The notes beneath the pieces are model-generated. The model saw only the letters and a list, made by a program, of their open reading frames with translations, was not told where the DNA came from and made no database searches. A stretch of 64,000 bases of DNA from Cyrtodaria siliqua (lineage: Eukaryota > Mollusca > Bivalvia > Adapedonta > Hiatellidae). The stretch lies in the NCBI GenBank assembly GCA_037043455.1, contig JAWPHD010001444.1, positions 62,001 through 126,000 of the forward strand, read 5' to 3'. Positions 1 through 12,734 of the stretch are shown one piece after another. The position numbers and the translations under genes are program-made. Within the stretch, counting starts at the first letter, position 1, and each line of letters opens with the position of its first letter.

Positions 1-750
1 ACGATAGCTAAACGAACTCAAAACGCGGCACAACACAAACGCGTTTAACTGGGTTTCTGCGGATTAACCAATGAACATTGAAGAAAAACGTTTCCAACGT
101 TTTTTTCTGCTGTAAACGGGTTTGTCTCATTCCGAGTTTTTGCGTTTGTAAGTTTAGCCAATCAGGTTGCTGATATTTAGTTTAGCCATTCAGAACACGA
201 AACGCCTAGACTAAACGGTGACTGAGCAAACGGTTAAAAACGGGTTTCTGCGTTTTTCCGTTTGACCAATGAGAATGCAGATCATTTAACCACTAAAACA
301 TTCCGTTGCGCTAAATAATTATTTCGTAGCAGACGCATACTATTTTATATTAGTGGCGATACTCTGTTAAGCTATACATGGTGTTGTATAAATAATGAGT
401 TACATAGCTATATGATACATGTTTATTTATTTGCGTTAATGGGATTAATAAACAGGCGCCGCTTACTGCGTGTGTGTTTACTAGGTGTTAATTGTGTAAT
501 CGTAATAACTGACACGCTGAACGGCGGAGTTGACTATACGCATTAAATATAAGGGGTTAAACAATTACACATGATTATATTGATCACGATTCGGTTCTTA
601 GAATACATTTAAACGTAATGTTTAAAGAGTCAAACATACTTTATATCTGGGACGTCATACAGAGCCCTGTTTATATATACGGCTTTTATTGTGCTTACAC
701 AACATGGGTATAGCGATACAAACTAATTATAACAAATTAACTTTAAACGT
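1..750. other. No gene recognised
   Basis: AT-rich DNA. From 1 to 300 several imperfect copies of AAACGGGTTT(C)TGCG next to a CCAATGA-type motif are seen, suggesting an old short-repeat array. Nothing coding is supported. Confidence 0.6.
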
Positions 751-1819
751 ATGATAAATACAAATACACAAAACAATTTAACGAATCGACATATTAAGAA
801 AATTTCATTCGGCGGATCCAACATGCAGCTGTTCAAAGTACACGCATATTTCAATGCGTCAATTACTATTTATTGTTTACTAATTGCATGTAATAAAGTA
901 TTATGTGAAAAAAGTGTTATTACATCTATAACAGCAACGTTTTGGAGTTTCACATTCATAATCCTGTTTTTTTTAATAATTTACAAACTTCAAAAATGGG
1001 ATTTTGATTTCAGATAACTATTTGATAAAACACAATAACAAAGAGGAAAAAGCATGCAAACATATAGCTACTAGTGGATATTAACATATTAACTTCTAAG
1101 AGAAGCAACAGATATGTATGTATAAACGTATACGTATTTTTTTAATCAAAACCAAACAAATAAAAATAAAAATAATAAGCGTAAGAAACAACAATATTAT
1201 AACTTATCAATAACTTAAAATGTTACGATTAATTTCATGAAGGTCTGCGCTCCCGTTATTGAACGATAACGTGAGCAAATGAACGATAAACTAAGACCAT
1301 ACTTTGCTCTAGATATGATTTATATTCATAATCAAGGATCGTTGTCAGTCTTTCATGTTTTTATTCTGATGATTACTGATTTGACGCACCAAGTGTACAT
1401 GTATAATGAAGTGTACTAATTAAATGCTATACAACAAACCAATTAGCCGAAATGCCAACTGACCACCCGTCGCCATATTTGGTATGTATTCGTTATTTAC
1501 ATAAAATGTATTATGGTAAACAGTATAAACTAAATTTTACGGCGTTTTGTTATATTATGAACTAAATTATTTATCTCAAATTAGAAACAAGCATGTGACA
1601 TGTATGTTACTTTAATAAATATATCAACTTGATTAGTTCAAATACAACAATAAACATAATATATAATTATTGTTTTCGACCAGTCATGTAGACGCAAATT
1701 CAACGGGCTGTTTAAATAACGTGTAGTAGCGGGTGAATAATTATCAAAATGGAATGAAAAATAGAGACGATTAGACCATGTGAAGCTTATTTTGAAACGA
1801 AACGGATAGGTAGCCTTCC

Positions 1820-1895
1820 CGACCCCCACACCCACAAACACACCCCAATTCCACTCCACGCCATCCAACACACACACGTGCACACACACACACAT
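1820..1895. repeat. CA-rich microsatellite
   Basis: CCCCACACCCACAAACACACC grades into (CA)n with a CGTG interruption. Confidence 0.85.
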
Positions 1896-2483
1896 ATACG
1901 CGCTGTCCGTCCATCTGTATCATTACATGCTGTTGTGTTTCATAAGTTTATTTTAATTGAATTTGTTTTCAAACGTTTATTTATATGTATAACGCATTCA
2001 ATGAAATCGCATCGAAACAGAGTCAGGTAATTAAACTGTGCTTGCAACTAATAAAGCTAAGTTGAGAATGCTTAATTATACTCATTCTCCATAAGACAGC
2101 TACCTCGGTAGCTCAGTGTAAGGCATTGTGCTTGAAACTATAAATGTATTGTAACAGTCATGCATGGGGGACTTAATTTACGCTGATATTATATTTCTAT
2201 AACTGGTAGAATCTAGCCATTGAATTATACATGTATGATGTGGTCAGCAGATGAAGCGGGGGTTCATAAGTGGTTAAGTGACACCATCCTGTATACCAGG
2301 ACATGGATGAGATTTGAACTTTATTTTAACAAAAGACGTAGGATGATTTTGTTTCCTCATTAAGTAGTGTCATTCAATTGACCAATCAAACGCTGACCAA
2401 TGTATAATCATCATATTAGTGATACTTAACTTAAGACTCGACATCCTGCAGAAACAGGATTCGTGTAGGGGGGTTGATTTTCG

Positions 2484-3958
2484 ATTTTGCCATTATCAAA
2501 TCTCGCTCTCGTTTTTCGCGAGATTTCGAGTTCGGGGTGTCTCAATGAGTAAAGAGTGTTTAATTGTTCTAGACACATTTTAGAACGTATCATGCAAAAA
2601 TATCGTGCGAGTGCATTTTCTAGTTGTGTTAGTAATATAAGCTGTCGGAATATTGACCTTTTCTTGGTAAAATGGCTTTTTTACTGCTATTATAATGATA
2701 CCTTAAAACCGAAAGTAGGTAGATGTGCGTTATTCAAAGATCATTATCCTCGTGTTTAATAAATTATTTAAAGTAATTCACTTTATTTATTACACTTAAA
2801 TACGTCCCTACATTTAATCGTATTAACCAAGTTATATATATAACTTTCTTGTAAACAGGAACGATTCATATTAATCTTGTCTACCAGCTATACAATAAAA
2901 ATAAAAGAATAATTAAGCATAGTAGTTTGAGAGTCTTTCAATTCTCCTTTAAATAACTTTCATACAAGTATATTCCACAACCGAATATGTTTCGCAAAAA
3001 GTAATTTACTGTTGATACGGCATATATAAATTAACACAACTCTGCAATACATTTTTTTATTCCTACTATAAGATTTTATAAATCATGGGACGTTCATAGA
3101 TATATAGCCATGCTAAAAACAATTAATTGAACAGTCGCTTATGTTGGGTTTTATTTACAGGTTGTTTATTGCAATCGAAATATAAACGGTTTCTCCAATC
3201 GTAATAATGCGATACCCCGTGGCTAATTGGCTGTCCTAAGCAGGATGTTTGTTTAGATCAAAGAGGCCATAAATCACAAACACTGGCTACGCGTGGAGTG
3301 TTGACATCAGATGTATACTATAACTGTGTCATATTTTAATGTGTGACATACGGCGAGAGTAAAAATATTACTTGAGTTAACTGTTTTAATTTTCAATTTT
3401 ATTTATAGAATGCATTTGTGAAACTAAACACATTACAAATGAATTACGTTCAGTAGGATATGTCCAAATAAAAAACGTGAGTCAGCACGTACAGTACTGG
3501 ATTCTCAAACCACTGGTAGACAATATTAATATGAACCGTTCCTGTTTACAAGAAGTTATATATATAATTATAAATAAATAAAACTTGTTAAACATGTTAA
3601 TTGTGATTAAAATGCAGGTACTTGCTTATTCAAGTGTAATAAGTAAAGCTAATTACTTTAAATAATTTACGAAACATGAGGAGTATGATATTTGAGTAAT
3701 GCACATCTACCTTAACTTTCAAGGTATTATTATAGTGGCAGTAAAAAAAGCCATTTCCCACAGAAACGGTCAATATTCTAACAGCTTATATTACTAACAC
3801 AACCAGAAATAGCACTCGCACGATATTTGTTCATGATACGTTCTAAACTGTGTCTAAAACAAATATACACTGTATATTCACTAAACAGAGTTAATGTTCA
3901 GACCCCACGAACTCGAAATCTTGCAAAAAACGAGAGCGGGATTTGATAATGGCAAAAT
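2484..3958. repeat. Long inverted repeat / foldback element (1.48 kb)
   Basis: The left arm (2484-2887) and right arm (3513-3958) are inverted copies over more than 400 bp, around a spacer of about 625 bp. Landmarks: ATTTTGCCATTATCAAATC at the left outer end against GATTTGATAATGGCAAAAT at the right; TATCGTGCGAGTGC against GCACTCGCACGATA; GTCTACCAG against CTGGTAGAC at the inner ends. The arms differ by scattered substitutions and indels. A 67-codon ORF in the left arm looks like chance. No clear target duplication was seen. Confidence 0.85.
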
Positions 3959-4190
3959 GTGAATATCTTTTATTATTCCGAATATATCAAGTTATCGGAT
4001 CGCAAACCCTTCTTCTGGGACGGCTTTAAATAACATTCCATGTGTTGACAAACCATTAAACACCATTTAAATATTTCCGTATTTTGTTACAGCGCCGCTT
4101 ACTGATGTGAAATGGGTACACTTAAAACGTGTATGCCACTCGCTTATCCATACACTCTAATATCTACACGCGTTGTGGATTTTCACTTGG

Positions 4191-4618
4191 TTAAAGGGAA
4201 TACATCAGGATTGGTAGTTCTTTTAAAATTGTTCAAATATATTATTTCGCAATTAAAATAAGAAAAAATGAACTAAATGAGCTATACACGACCAAAGTAA
4301 ATTACACCTAACATATACAAAAAAATACATACATGTGGTATTGACTAACTAAGGTTACGTGCCAAAGATAGCTATATTAAGCTTGGCGGTAAAAAAATCG
4401 CAACATCTTGCAAAACGAACGTCATGTGTCAGTATCGCCGCGGTGATCACGTGTGACGGTTACTTATAATCTGGTGATTACTCCATGGCCTAATAAGCCT
4501 GTAGTATAGGAAACTTATTGAGCTTGCTATACAGTAGCTTAGAGCCATTTCACAATTTCATAGCTTTGTATTTAATTAATACACGTGTTGCCTCCAAAAC
4601 CTGATGTACTTCCTTTAA
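4191..4618. mobile_element. TTAA MITE, second TIR family (AATACATCAGG termini), 428 bp
   Basis: Begins TTAA-AGGGAATACATCAGG and ends CCTGATGTACTTCCT-TTAA. The target matches that of the other MITE family but the termini differ beyond AGGGA. Confidence 0.7.
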
Positions 4619-4659
4619 GTTGCGGAAGGACGATATAATTCGTGCATTTTAAAAAATCA

Positions 4660-4752
4660 TGCCTGTAGTAGTAGTAGTAGTACTGGTGGTGGTGGTAGTA
4701 GTAGTAGTAGCAGCAGCAGCAGCAGTAGCAGCAGCAGCAGTAGCAGTTGTAG
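4660..4752. repeat. Trinucleotide array (GTA / GGT / AGC)
   Basis: Runs of GTA and GGT pass into AGC repeats with GTA interruptions, about 90 bp in all. The neighbouring ORFs are not coding. Confidence 0.95.
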
Positions 4753-4759
4753 TATCATC

Positions 4760-6040
4760 CAAATTAACACAAAATTACGACATGATGTGAACAAACGTAA
4801 CGCATGCGAATAATGAACGTTAACCTGAATTATTTAATTATTTTTTTTTAGTCCAAGCTTTATCTAAAGTGCTCGCTGCCACCGAGCTTCGTCGTGCAGC
4901 AATGGATGGTGGTTTGTCCTTATACCTGCATTATTAATTATTCGTATTTATTTGTCAAATCAATCATGAATGCTATCAATGTATATAGGACTGGTATCCT
5001 GAACTGTTATTTACGAGTGTCCGTGGAGCGTCCGTGTGTGTGTGTGTAATTCTAAGGTTTATAGTCCGTCCGCCAACGAACACGTCAAGGTATACCTGAC
5101 GAGATGGGCACAATAGAGTCTGGACTTTTAAAGGTGTAATTTTGAATTTTGAAGCTGATATAGACCTTGCCAACAGGTCTGTTCAATGCCTAAATATGTG
5201 CTAAAAGCGGTGTCAACAACAGCGGTTAATTCAACCTAATTTCGTGTATTGACACCTTACCGTGGAGCGTCCATTACTGACCATTACAGTCACAGATGGG
5301 GTTCTCAGCGTCTCGTATGTTGGCCAAATACATGTTGTTACATATAGTCAGTTACTCCCTTTTATTTCAATCAGCCAATCGCAAGTGACGAACTAAATAA
5401 TACATTGTACAATCCTAAATTTTAATTATGCATGCTGTATTGTATTATATAATTTTATCAGGCGACATAACATTTATAGCTATGATATACGACGAATATT
5501 TATTTAATTTATAATTAAAGAGGCACTTTATAATACTAAAACAGGCTGACATTTATTTTCAATATATGTTATTTGTATTAATACAATGTGCACTGGTCAA
5601 AATTATTTTATGATCAGATGAAAACTATCTGGTATTTGATACTCTCAGAAACTATTTTATTGAATAGTTTAAAACTATAAGGAGTAAAACACATTATTAA
5701 TTTAGTTTACTTCCGTTCTAGTACTGTCTACGTATATAGTGAGCACAAACAATGTTGTACAAATAATCACAGTCATATTAATAATTAGCTATTAGATCTG
5801 TGAAATAATTAGGAATAAAAAAATGTAAACCAGATATAACTATTTTACCACATTGCAATATGATAATGCTGTTTTCTTATGGAATCGGTTAAAGTTAAAT
5901 AATATAACTTCACAGGATATCGAGTTCTTCAAAGTTAAGTTAATACGTTTTTCATATTATAAGTAACTGTATGACGTTGTTTATATCTCTCAATAACGGC
6001 AATATCTGCAGATTTCGAAACATTATAGTTTAGGTTTGAA
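4760..6040. other. No gene recognised
   Basis: AT-rich with a (GT)n patch near 5033. A minus-strand 65-codon ORF at 4976-5173 overlaps that patch and has no support. Confidence 0.55.
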
Positions 6041-6600
6041 ACACGGCAGCCTTAATATTTTTTATTTAAATTCGCGGCGTCCCGTCAATTTCTTTCTCTA
6101 TAAGATCAATTAAATTCGTGCCTTTTGTGACTGTTTCTTGTCGTTCGTGTGTATTTTAAAGTAATGAATTCTAAGTTCATACTCTGTACTATAATGTATA
6201 TATCGGCGTATTCATGCATTTAAACCGCTATTCACGCTTTATTTCCAACCAGTGTACTTTTTTTGTTTTTGCAATCGTAACAGTGCATAATCGTATTCAA
6301 ATTAAACCAGGAACATATGTTTCACAATATATGACATAATTGCTATGAACACCGTTGTTATAAAAAAATTTCATACGAGCAATTTAATTAATAAATATTT
6401 GAATCAGCTTGATTCATATTAAAGGGATAAAGACAACCTGAAATTCTTTAAAGCTCGCGGCATCCCGTTAGTGTTTCTTCGTTAATTGCATATTTTGTTT
6501 TTGTATATTACTACATTTGACAATATTGCACAGTTTAACGAAAATATATTCAAATATGAGAGGATATAACTTTTTAATTTAAAAATATATTCAAGCAACG

Positions 6601-6881
6601 TTAGAGGGACACATCGCAATCTTGTTTGTTTTTTTAAACTCAGGCGTTCTGTAGATAACACATTTGTTCAATCATTTATATTAATTATAAGAATAGTAAT
6701 AAGCAAATTGTATTGTATAGCACCAATAATATATTAAAACGTATAATAAAGTAAGACGAAAAAGAGAATACTTAAAATAGTATCTATTTAAATGCAACCA
6801 GGTTAAACGTAAATATGATTCTGGTTATATAAATCGAGACACCCATTTCAAACACTTCAAGATTGCCGTGGGTCCCTTTAA
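6601..6881. mobile_element. TTAA MITE (same family), 281 bp, with partial copies around it
   Basis: The left end GAGGGACACATCGCAATCTTG (target TTAG here) and right end TTCAAGATTGCCGTGGGTCCCTTTAA match the family. Partial ends of the same family lie at about 6044-6110, 6419-6480 and 6915-6945, so the region from 6040 to 6950 is a patch of nested or decayed copies. Confidence 0.7.
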
Positions 6882-7693
6882 AACGAACTCCATACGAAGG
6901 TGCTTATTTTAATAAAATTATTCAAGATTGCTCTGCGTCCCTTTATAATCATTAGTGCATTCCATACGATGCAATATATATCTTATTTTTTAATTTCACA
7001 CGGATCACAAACACGCTAAAACAACAGATGTGGTTATCTTGCGACAATAATTCATTATCATGTTGTCCATTTTTCCGGTTTTGCCCTTATTTCCATTACG
7101 GCTCTCTCCCATGTATCGGGTTTGTCATATGCACATCATACTACATGATTAAATACATGCACACAGATAGTAGTCAACGTTTTTATTTTTACTATGAAAA
7201 CAATTTTCTTGATCACCAATCTATTTTAGCTTGTTTTAGCGATTTCTTCAGCAAACTGTAGGGGAGGAGAAGGGGAAAAAGACGATGTGTTTTATTCGCG
7301 ATAAATAGTTTGCTGTAATCGTCAGGGCTGCCATTTCTCAGGTTTTGCGCCGGTAATTGCCGGCTTTTTTGTGCGATTACCGGCTTACCGGCTTTTCAGT
7401 CGAAATTAGTCGAAATTACCGGCTTTTTCGACGAAAAATCCTTAAAATTTATTTAACATCGTTTTCGCACATAGATATTGGTTTTTGGCATTGGAGGCGC
7501 GGTATAAAGTAAGCCGGTAACAAGTCAATAGCGTGGGTTGGCGAATCGACAATTTTGATTGGTTCAATATTTCAATTCTTTACCGATGGAAAATGAACTG
7601 GATGATAACGGCAAAAAATCTTACAAACTGGACAAGCACACTTAAGAAAAATTAATCAAAATAAAAAACATCCTCAATAATAAGAGAAACCAC

Positions 7694-8119
7694 TTGTGTT
7701 ATTTGTTCTTGAAGGAATTTTTGCTGAAGTTTACTGTATTTAATCAGTTCTTTCAAACAACAAAGTCAGTCGCTTATTTGATGATAACAAAGATGACAAG
7801 CTTATATAAGGATATGTTGACTTGCTTCATCAGGTCCGATGTAATCAATAGTTCAAAGCATGACTTATTAGGTATAAATATTGAAGATAGGGCAAATATT
7901 TTAGACTGTGAAAGTATTTGGTATGGTGATCCTGAGGTATTTGATATTTGTGGAAACTTAGTGGACAGTGGACAGCAGCAGGTCGTTGAAGAGTTTCAAA
8001 CAATTGTTATGGATGTTTACCAACGTGCTGTTAAAGAAATGAAAACTCTGCCTTTAAGAGATGAACTACTTAATAACATTGAAGTTTTAAATCCTAACAA
8101 TCAGGGAAGGAGGAGATAA
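7694..8119 (+). CDS. Transposase-like protein fragment inside the hAT-like element
   Basis: A 141-codon ORF; the frame stays open a little upstream of the ATG. It reads L-K-E-F-L-L-K-F-T-V-F-N-Q-F-F-Q-T, then L-T-C-F-I. This resembles the region of hAT-related proteins of the KIAA1586/zinc-finger BED type in which a leucine-rich helix precedes a stretch about a few remaining capsule residues such as cysteine and phenylalanine. The C-terminus is acidic and ends N-P-N-N-Q-G-R-R-R. There is no BED finger and no complete DDE catalytic core, so it is a remnant. Family assignment is by remembered pattern only. Confidence 0.45.
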   Translation: MCYLFLKEFLLKFTVFNQFFQTTKSVAYLMITKMTSLYKDMLTCFIRSDVINSSKHDLLGINIEDRANILDCESIWYGDPEVFDICGNLVDSGQQQVVEEFQTIVMDVYQRAVKEMKTLPLRDELLNNIEVLNPNNQGRRR

Positions 8120-8154
8120 GAATCTAGCAATTTTTTATTTGCAGCCTAATGCAT

Positions 8155-8960
8155 GCATAAACTTTCTTCATAACTTTGACCTTGAAGCCAATTTAATTGT
8201 TGCAGATGTGTTTATTTATTAATATTAATTATTTCAATAATATTTGAATGTACTGCAATTTAATGAATCTCAAAACACATCATGATTTGCTTCCCTTGGC
8301 ATGTTATATTTTAAAAGTGTCAACAGTGCTTTTACAAATTGATGGCAACAGTAAATGTACTTTAATTATTCTTATAATATACTGAATAAAATTAATGTGC
8401 TTTCTTCTGTTTACTGTTGGTATGAAAATTAAATGTAACTACCATTTAAGCTATGTGTATATATATAACTTTGTCTTGTATGCTGTGCTTTTATTATTTG
8501 ATTAAGGAGAGTTAGGAGACATTGTAACATTTGTTTATAAAATGATTCCAGAAAGTCAATATTGAGTCCATATTATTGTCCATAACTTAGACCTTGATGC
8601 AAGTTTAATTGTTGCAGATGTGATTATTTAATTATTCCAATAAATATTTGAATGTACTACATTTTAATGAATCTCAAATCACTCATCATGATCTTCTTCC
8701 CTTGGCATGTTATATTTTAATTTAACTTAATAATGCCAACAGTGCTTTTACAAATTGATGCCAACAGAAATAATGTACTTCAATTATTATAATATACTGA
8801 ATAAAATTAAATGTGATTTCAGGTTTAAACTACAGTGCTGTTAGTATGAAAATTAAATTTAGCTACCATTTATTCCATTTATTCTCTTGGTGTTTAATAT
8901 ATAACTTTGTCATGTATGCTGTGCTTTTATTATTTGATTAAGAAGACATTGTAATAAATA
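8155..8960. repeat. Tandem duplication of ~415 bp within the hAT-like element
   Basis: The stretch from about 8165 to 8525 recurs from about 8575 to 8950. Shared landmarks include TTTAATTGTTGCAGATGTG, CCCTTGGCATGTTATATTTT, CAGTGCTTTTACAAATTGAT and GTATGCTGTGCTTTTATTAT. The copies differ by small indels and substitutions, so the duplication is not recent. Confidence 0.8.
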
Positions 8961-9299
8961 AAATGTAATCTGTTGTACCTTCAATAGTATTTTGTCTTCT
9001 TTGTCGGCCGCGTACCAAAATGTACGCTTTTGAAATTGTCGTTCCGCGCGCTCAATTTCAGCATTTTCAAAAATCTCAGGCTTTTTCATAATTTTATTAT
9101 GGCAGCCCTGAATCGTCCAAGTACTAAGACTATTGATATGATAAATGACGCCCGCAGTCGTTGATAGTAATACAGAATTTAAACCACTATATCGTTATTA
9201 TAAATGTTTTAAATCACACCATTTATAAATAAATAAAATTAAAACAATGGCTATTTAAGAAAAGATGAATTAGTTAACACTATAATTAAAAGTAGATAA

Positions 9300-10150
9300 A
9301 CAAATCGAACAGGAAAAGTAGCATGCAAGGACGACAGTCAACCACAAACACACAAAGAAACAAAAACCGGGATTTTAGTCAATTATTTAGCATATCCTTG
9401 GCATTTAAACAAGTAAATAAATAACATTGCAACATACCCTTTAAAACACTTTACAATGGTCACGGAATTAAATTCGACAACACAATCCGATATCTCAGAC
9501 CATATTTTGCGAACTTTATAACCCGGAAAGAAACCCTTCCCTACATGTACAATGTCCTTGTTATCAATTATATACATTAAACCACTTTAAAGCTCCATAT
9601 CCGTAACTTTTGACCACAGTCAACCACAAACTCGCACAGAAACAAACAAATAAAATGAGACATTGCAAATGGAGAAATCGCCGCCAGGTTATATTCTCTT
9701 GCAAACAAGGCAGCATTAATAGGCAATATAAGAGTAACAGATTAATGATCGTGTATATACAATATAAAAACTACAACAACGTCTAGAAAGGCAAAAACCA
9801 GGGCGACAAAAAACACCGCTAAGAGTAAATACGCAGAAACAAAGAACAAATTTAAAGATGAATTAAAGGTCAAATAAGATATCACAAACACAAAAGGGTT
9901 GACAATAGGGCTACCGCCTTGGAACGGTCAGTGGCAAAAAAAGGCCGATGGGGGTTTAAGACAATACTAGATTTAAGACACACATCAAACGCTACCGTCC
10001 TATGAGGTTAAGGTAGACGTCATCATAGAGTCCACAATCTGTCCGGTCATCGCACACAATCAAAGAGGAAAGCATAGTGACGAACTGTAAATGGGTCCAC
10101 CACTAAACAAGCAGTGCGTTGCTAAATGATACTGTCATAACCTCTTATGA
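9300..10150 (-). mobile_element. Dominant retroelement, interrupted copy (minus)
   Basis: The family 3' end (AATCGAACAGGAAAAGTAGC) is at 9305 and the rest resumes at about 9610-10150 with AGGGTTGACAATAGGGCTAC and TCGCACA-CAATCAAAGAGG. About 230 bp between (9380-9605) is not family sequence. Confidence 0.65.
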
Positions 10151-10789
10151 TAATCATTTTAATGCTAAATGATTTAGCCCGTATATAAATTATATTAAAG
10201 GTAAACTAGTGCATACTACATAATAGGCATTCTATCTGCATGTGTATACATTGTCCTATTCAGTAAACAGACATCTAAATCATCACTTTTCATAACATTG
10301 CTATTTTGAACCATCGCCATTTAACTGTTCGGATTATTCCGAATCAAAGCCGGAATGTAACGAGTAGTCTCTGAAAGCCAGCGAATACGAAAAGAAATTT
10401 GAAAAATAAAAATTATTTAAAAAAATAAATCTTTGAAAAACGGGTACGGTCCATATATATTTTGCATTTTAAAGTAAAAGACGAATGAGGATTAAAATTG
10501 TTTGTATATGTTTAGAAAGATATGTTTATATGTAATTGAAAATTAATCGTTGTTTTTCAATAAATGTAATGCTATATACAAGAAAACAACAGCATATATA
10601 GATATATCAAGGATGCCAAGAAACCACGCCCTATAGTAGCCAAATGTCACTACTACAGAGACCGTGAAAGTGCTCGACCAAAATACTACGACTGTACAGA
10701 GACTTTGAAAAGAGAAAAGTTTGGAATCGGCATACAATGACCAAAATAAGTACGAGGCGCCAGGAAGGAATTATATCCCATAATGCAAC

Positions 10790-11870
10790 AGGAGAAACAC
10801 AAAGGGAAAACTGTCAAAATGGTCAAAGACAAACTGTACGTGAACGGACATGAATATAAGCCAGCAACACCAACCGGAAAAAAACAGGGAGGTCACAAGG
10901 AGCACCTTGACATTATATCTTTGAATGTAAACGGACTTGCCGAAAATTAGTTGACACTGATTTTATTGAATTTCTAAAACAATATGATATCTTTATTTTT
11001 CAAAAACGTTGTCACGTAAATAAAAATATCATCTTAAATTTAAGTATACCTGGTTTTGTTTGTGATCACATATTTTTGGAAATAAATCACCAAATGTCAC
11101 CAAATGTTAGAACAGGACGATATAGTGGTGGAATAACCAGCTATTACAAAGATATTGAAAGAAAAATATAATAATTATTGAAAACAATCAATGTGGCATT
11201 ATGTGGGTTAAATTATCACATGATTTGTTTGCATTTGATTATGATGCATATGTATCTAACATATGTATATATTAACAACAAATTCCGACGTATTAAATAA
11301 TAAGAAATTGATTTTACGAACAACTTCAAATAGGTAAATATATAGTTATTAAGGTAATGGTAGAACATTGAATTTTATCTGAACTTATCGATTTTGATCG
11401 ATATTTTAGAGATGATGACTCATTGTAAATGCTGAAAACATTCCTCCACGAGTAAATAAAGATCACATGATCGACATGAATGTGCGTCATTTACTTCAAT
11501 TATGTCAAAGAACTGGACTGATAATTGCAAACGGTTTGTATCTCATACACGAGTGGTATGAGCACCGTAAATTATATATTACTTCATTTCTCAGATTGTA
11601 TTGTATATATAACCGGGTCTCAGGTGTAAGATTTAAAAACATAAAACTTCCCAGGTTTAAACTATTTATTCGTCCAGGTTCGCAATATACAAATCAAACC
11701 ATTATTTTGAGCCTGAAACATATAAGAACAACAACGGTAAAACTAAGTGAAAATCTATCAGATAAGCTAAACGGCTCAATTCAGCAAATGCAACATTTCA
11801 CGTACATGTATACTATAAAAACATTTAAAACAGTCTTACCAGAATCGCTTCCATAATATTCGTTTCTCAA
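10790..11870 (+). pseudogene. Decayed LINE, endonuclease region
   Basis: The plus strand reads K-D-K-L-Y-V-N-G-H-E-Y, then H-L-D-I-I-S-L-N-V-N-G-L, the typical opening of the apurinic-type endonuclease of non-LTR retrotransposons. It continues with many stops and shifts. Near 11467 it reads H-L-L-Q-L-C-Q-R-T-G-L-I-I-A-N-G, matching the later endonuclease motif (LLDLCKSTGLxIxNGR type). No intact ORF remains. Confidence 0.7.
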
Positions 11871-12261
11871 TAAATATGCTCAAAGATAAGAGCTTATGTA
11901 ATATGACAAAGCCTATCTAGAAACTATCAATCTATAGCTAAGTTTGGTCTCGCGACCTTACCCTCAAAAAGCTAGATGTAGAATGCCTCGTAGTTAGAGA
12001 TAGGAAGGCGGGAGTTAGTAATTTTAGCGCCAATAAGGGGTTATCGGGTGTCAACCCCGTGCATGCAGTGAGAACTTCTCATCCCTCGGTAAACACTCTA
12101 AACCATTCACTCACACCATATCGACACAATAAACACAGAGACAACACAGTACGCAACATAGTACACCACGAAACAGTTAGTACGAGCGATTGCCAGCTTA
12201 GCATATAAATATAGTTTAAACAATTGATCTTATCATCAAAACACTTTATAAACACTCGGTT

Positions 12262-12707
12262 ACATATACTGAAACGAAAAAGAAACTCGGGAATTTCCGT
12301 AATAGGCCTGTATTATATGTACAATATGCTGCCGTGTTAATCGAATGGTATATGGCTACGTAAGACCTTTCATTTCGGAAACAAAAGACTAAAACAAATA
12401 GATAATACAGCAAATAATAGTAATCTTTCAAAGTTTCATTATTGACAGAGTACGCGTTTGGCTCAAGCATGTGAGCAAACTTAGGATGCAACATTTTGCA
12501 AACACTTTACACTAAACAGTACTGAAAATGTATTGTTACAAAGTGTGTTGTGATTAAACGTCTACAACATCACAGTTGTGTCTTTTCTCTAACTAATGGC
12601 AACTTTGTTTTACAAAACATCTTTAGATTTCGTTGGAATAGTATGTGGAGTATACACAAGTTGCGGAAATTCCCGAGTTGCTTTTCTTTTTCGCTTCTGT
12701 ATATTTT
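12262..12707. mobile_element. MITE with ~42-bp TIRs, copy 1
   Basis: The left terminus reads ATATACTGAAACGAAAAAG then AAACTCGGGAATTTCCG; the right terminus (12663-12707) is its inverted form. The interior shares a CTCAAGCATGTGAGCAAA segment, in opposite orientation, with the copy at 36881. It interrupts a decayed LINE whose pieces lie on both sides. Confidence 0.75.
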
Positions 12708-12734
12708 AAATTTTAAGATAACGGATTTTAACGA

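Larger units (their letters stand above)
7323..9110. mobile_element. Non-autonomous hAT-like DNA transposon (1.79 kb)
   Basis: The termini are perfect 12-bp inverted repeats, CAGGGCTGCCAT and ATGGCAGCCCTG, with the CAGGG start common in hAT elements. The flanking octamers are TAATCGTC and GAATCGTC (seven of eight identical), as expected for a hAT 8-bp target duplication. The interior holds one ORF resembling part of a transposase-like protein and a duplicated AT-rich segment of about 415 bp. The coding part is too short for a full hAT transposase, so this copy needs enzymes from elsewhere. Confidence 0.8.

Noticed and set aside
751..1017. 88-codon ORF with a hydrophobic C-terminal segment
   Set aside because: AT-rich composition makes such hydrophobic runs common by chance; no splice signals, family or neighbouring exon supports it.
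2100..2160. tRNA-like string GGTAGCTCAGTGTAAGGC
   Set aside because: Only an A-box-like match; no B box at the right distance and no SINE body.
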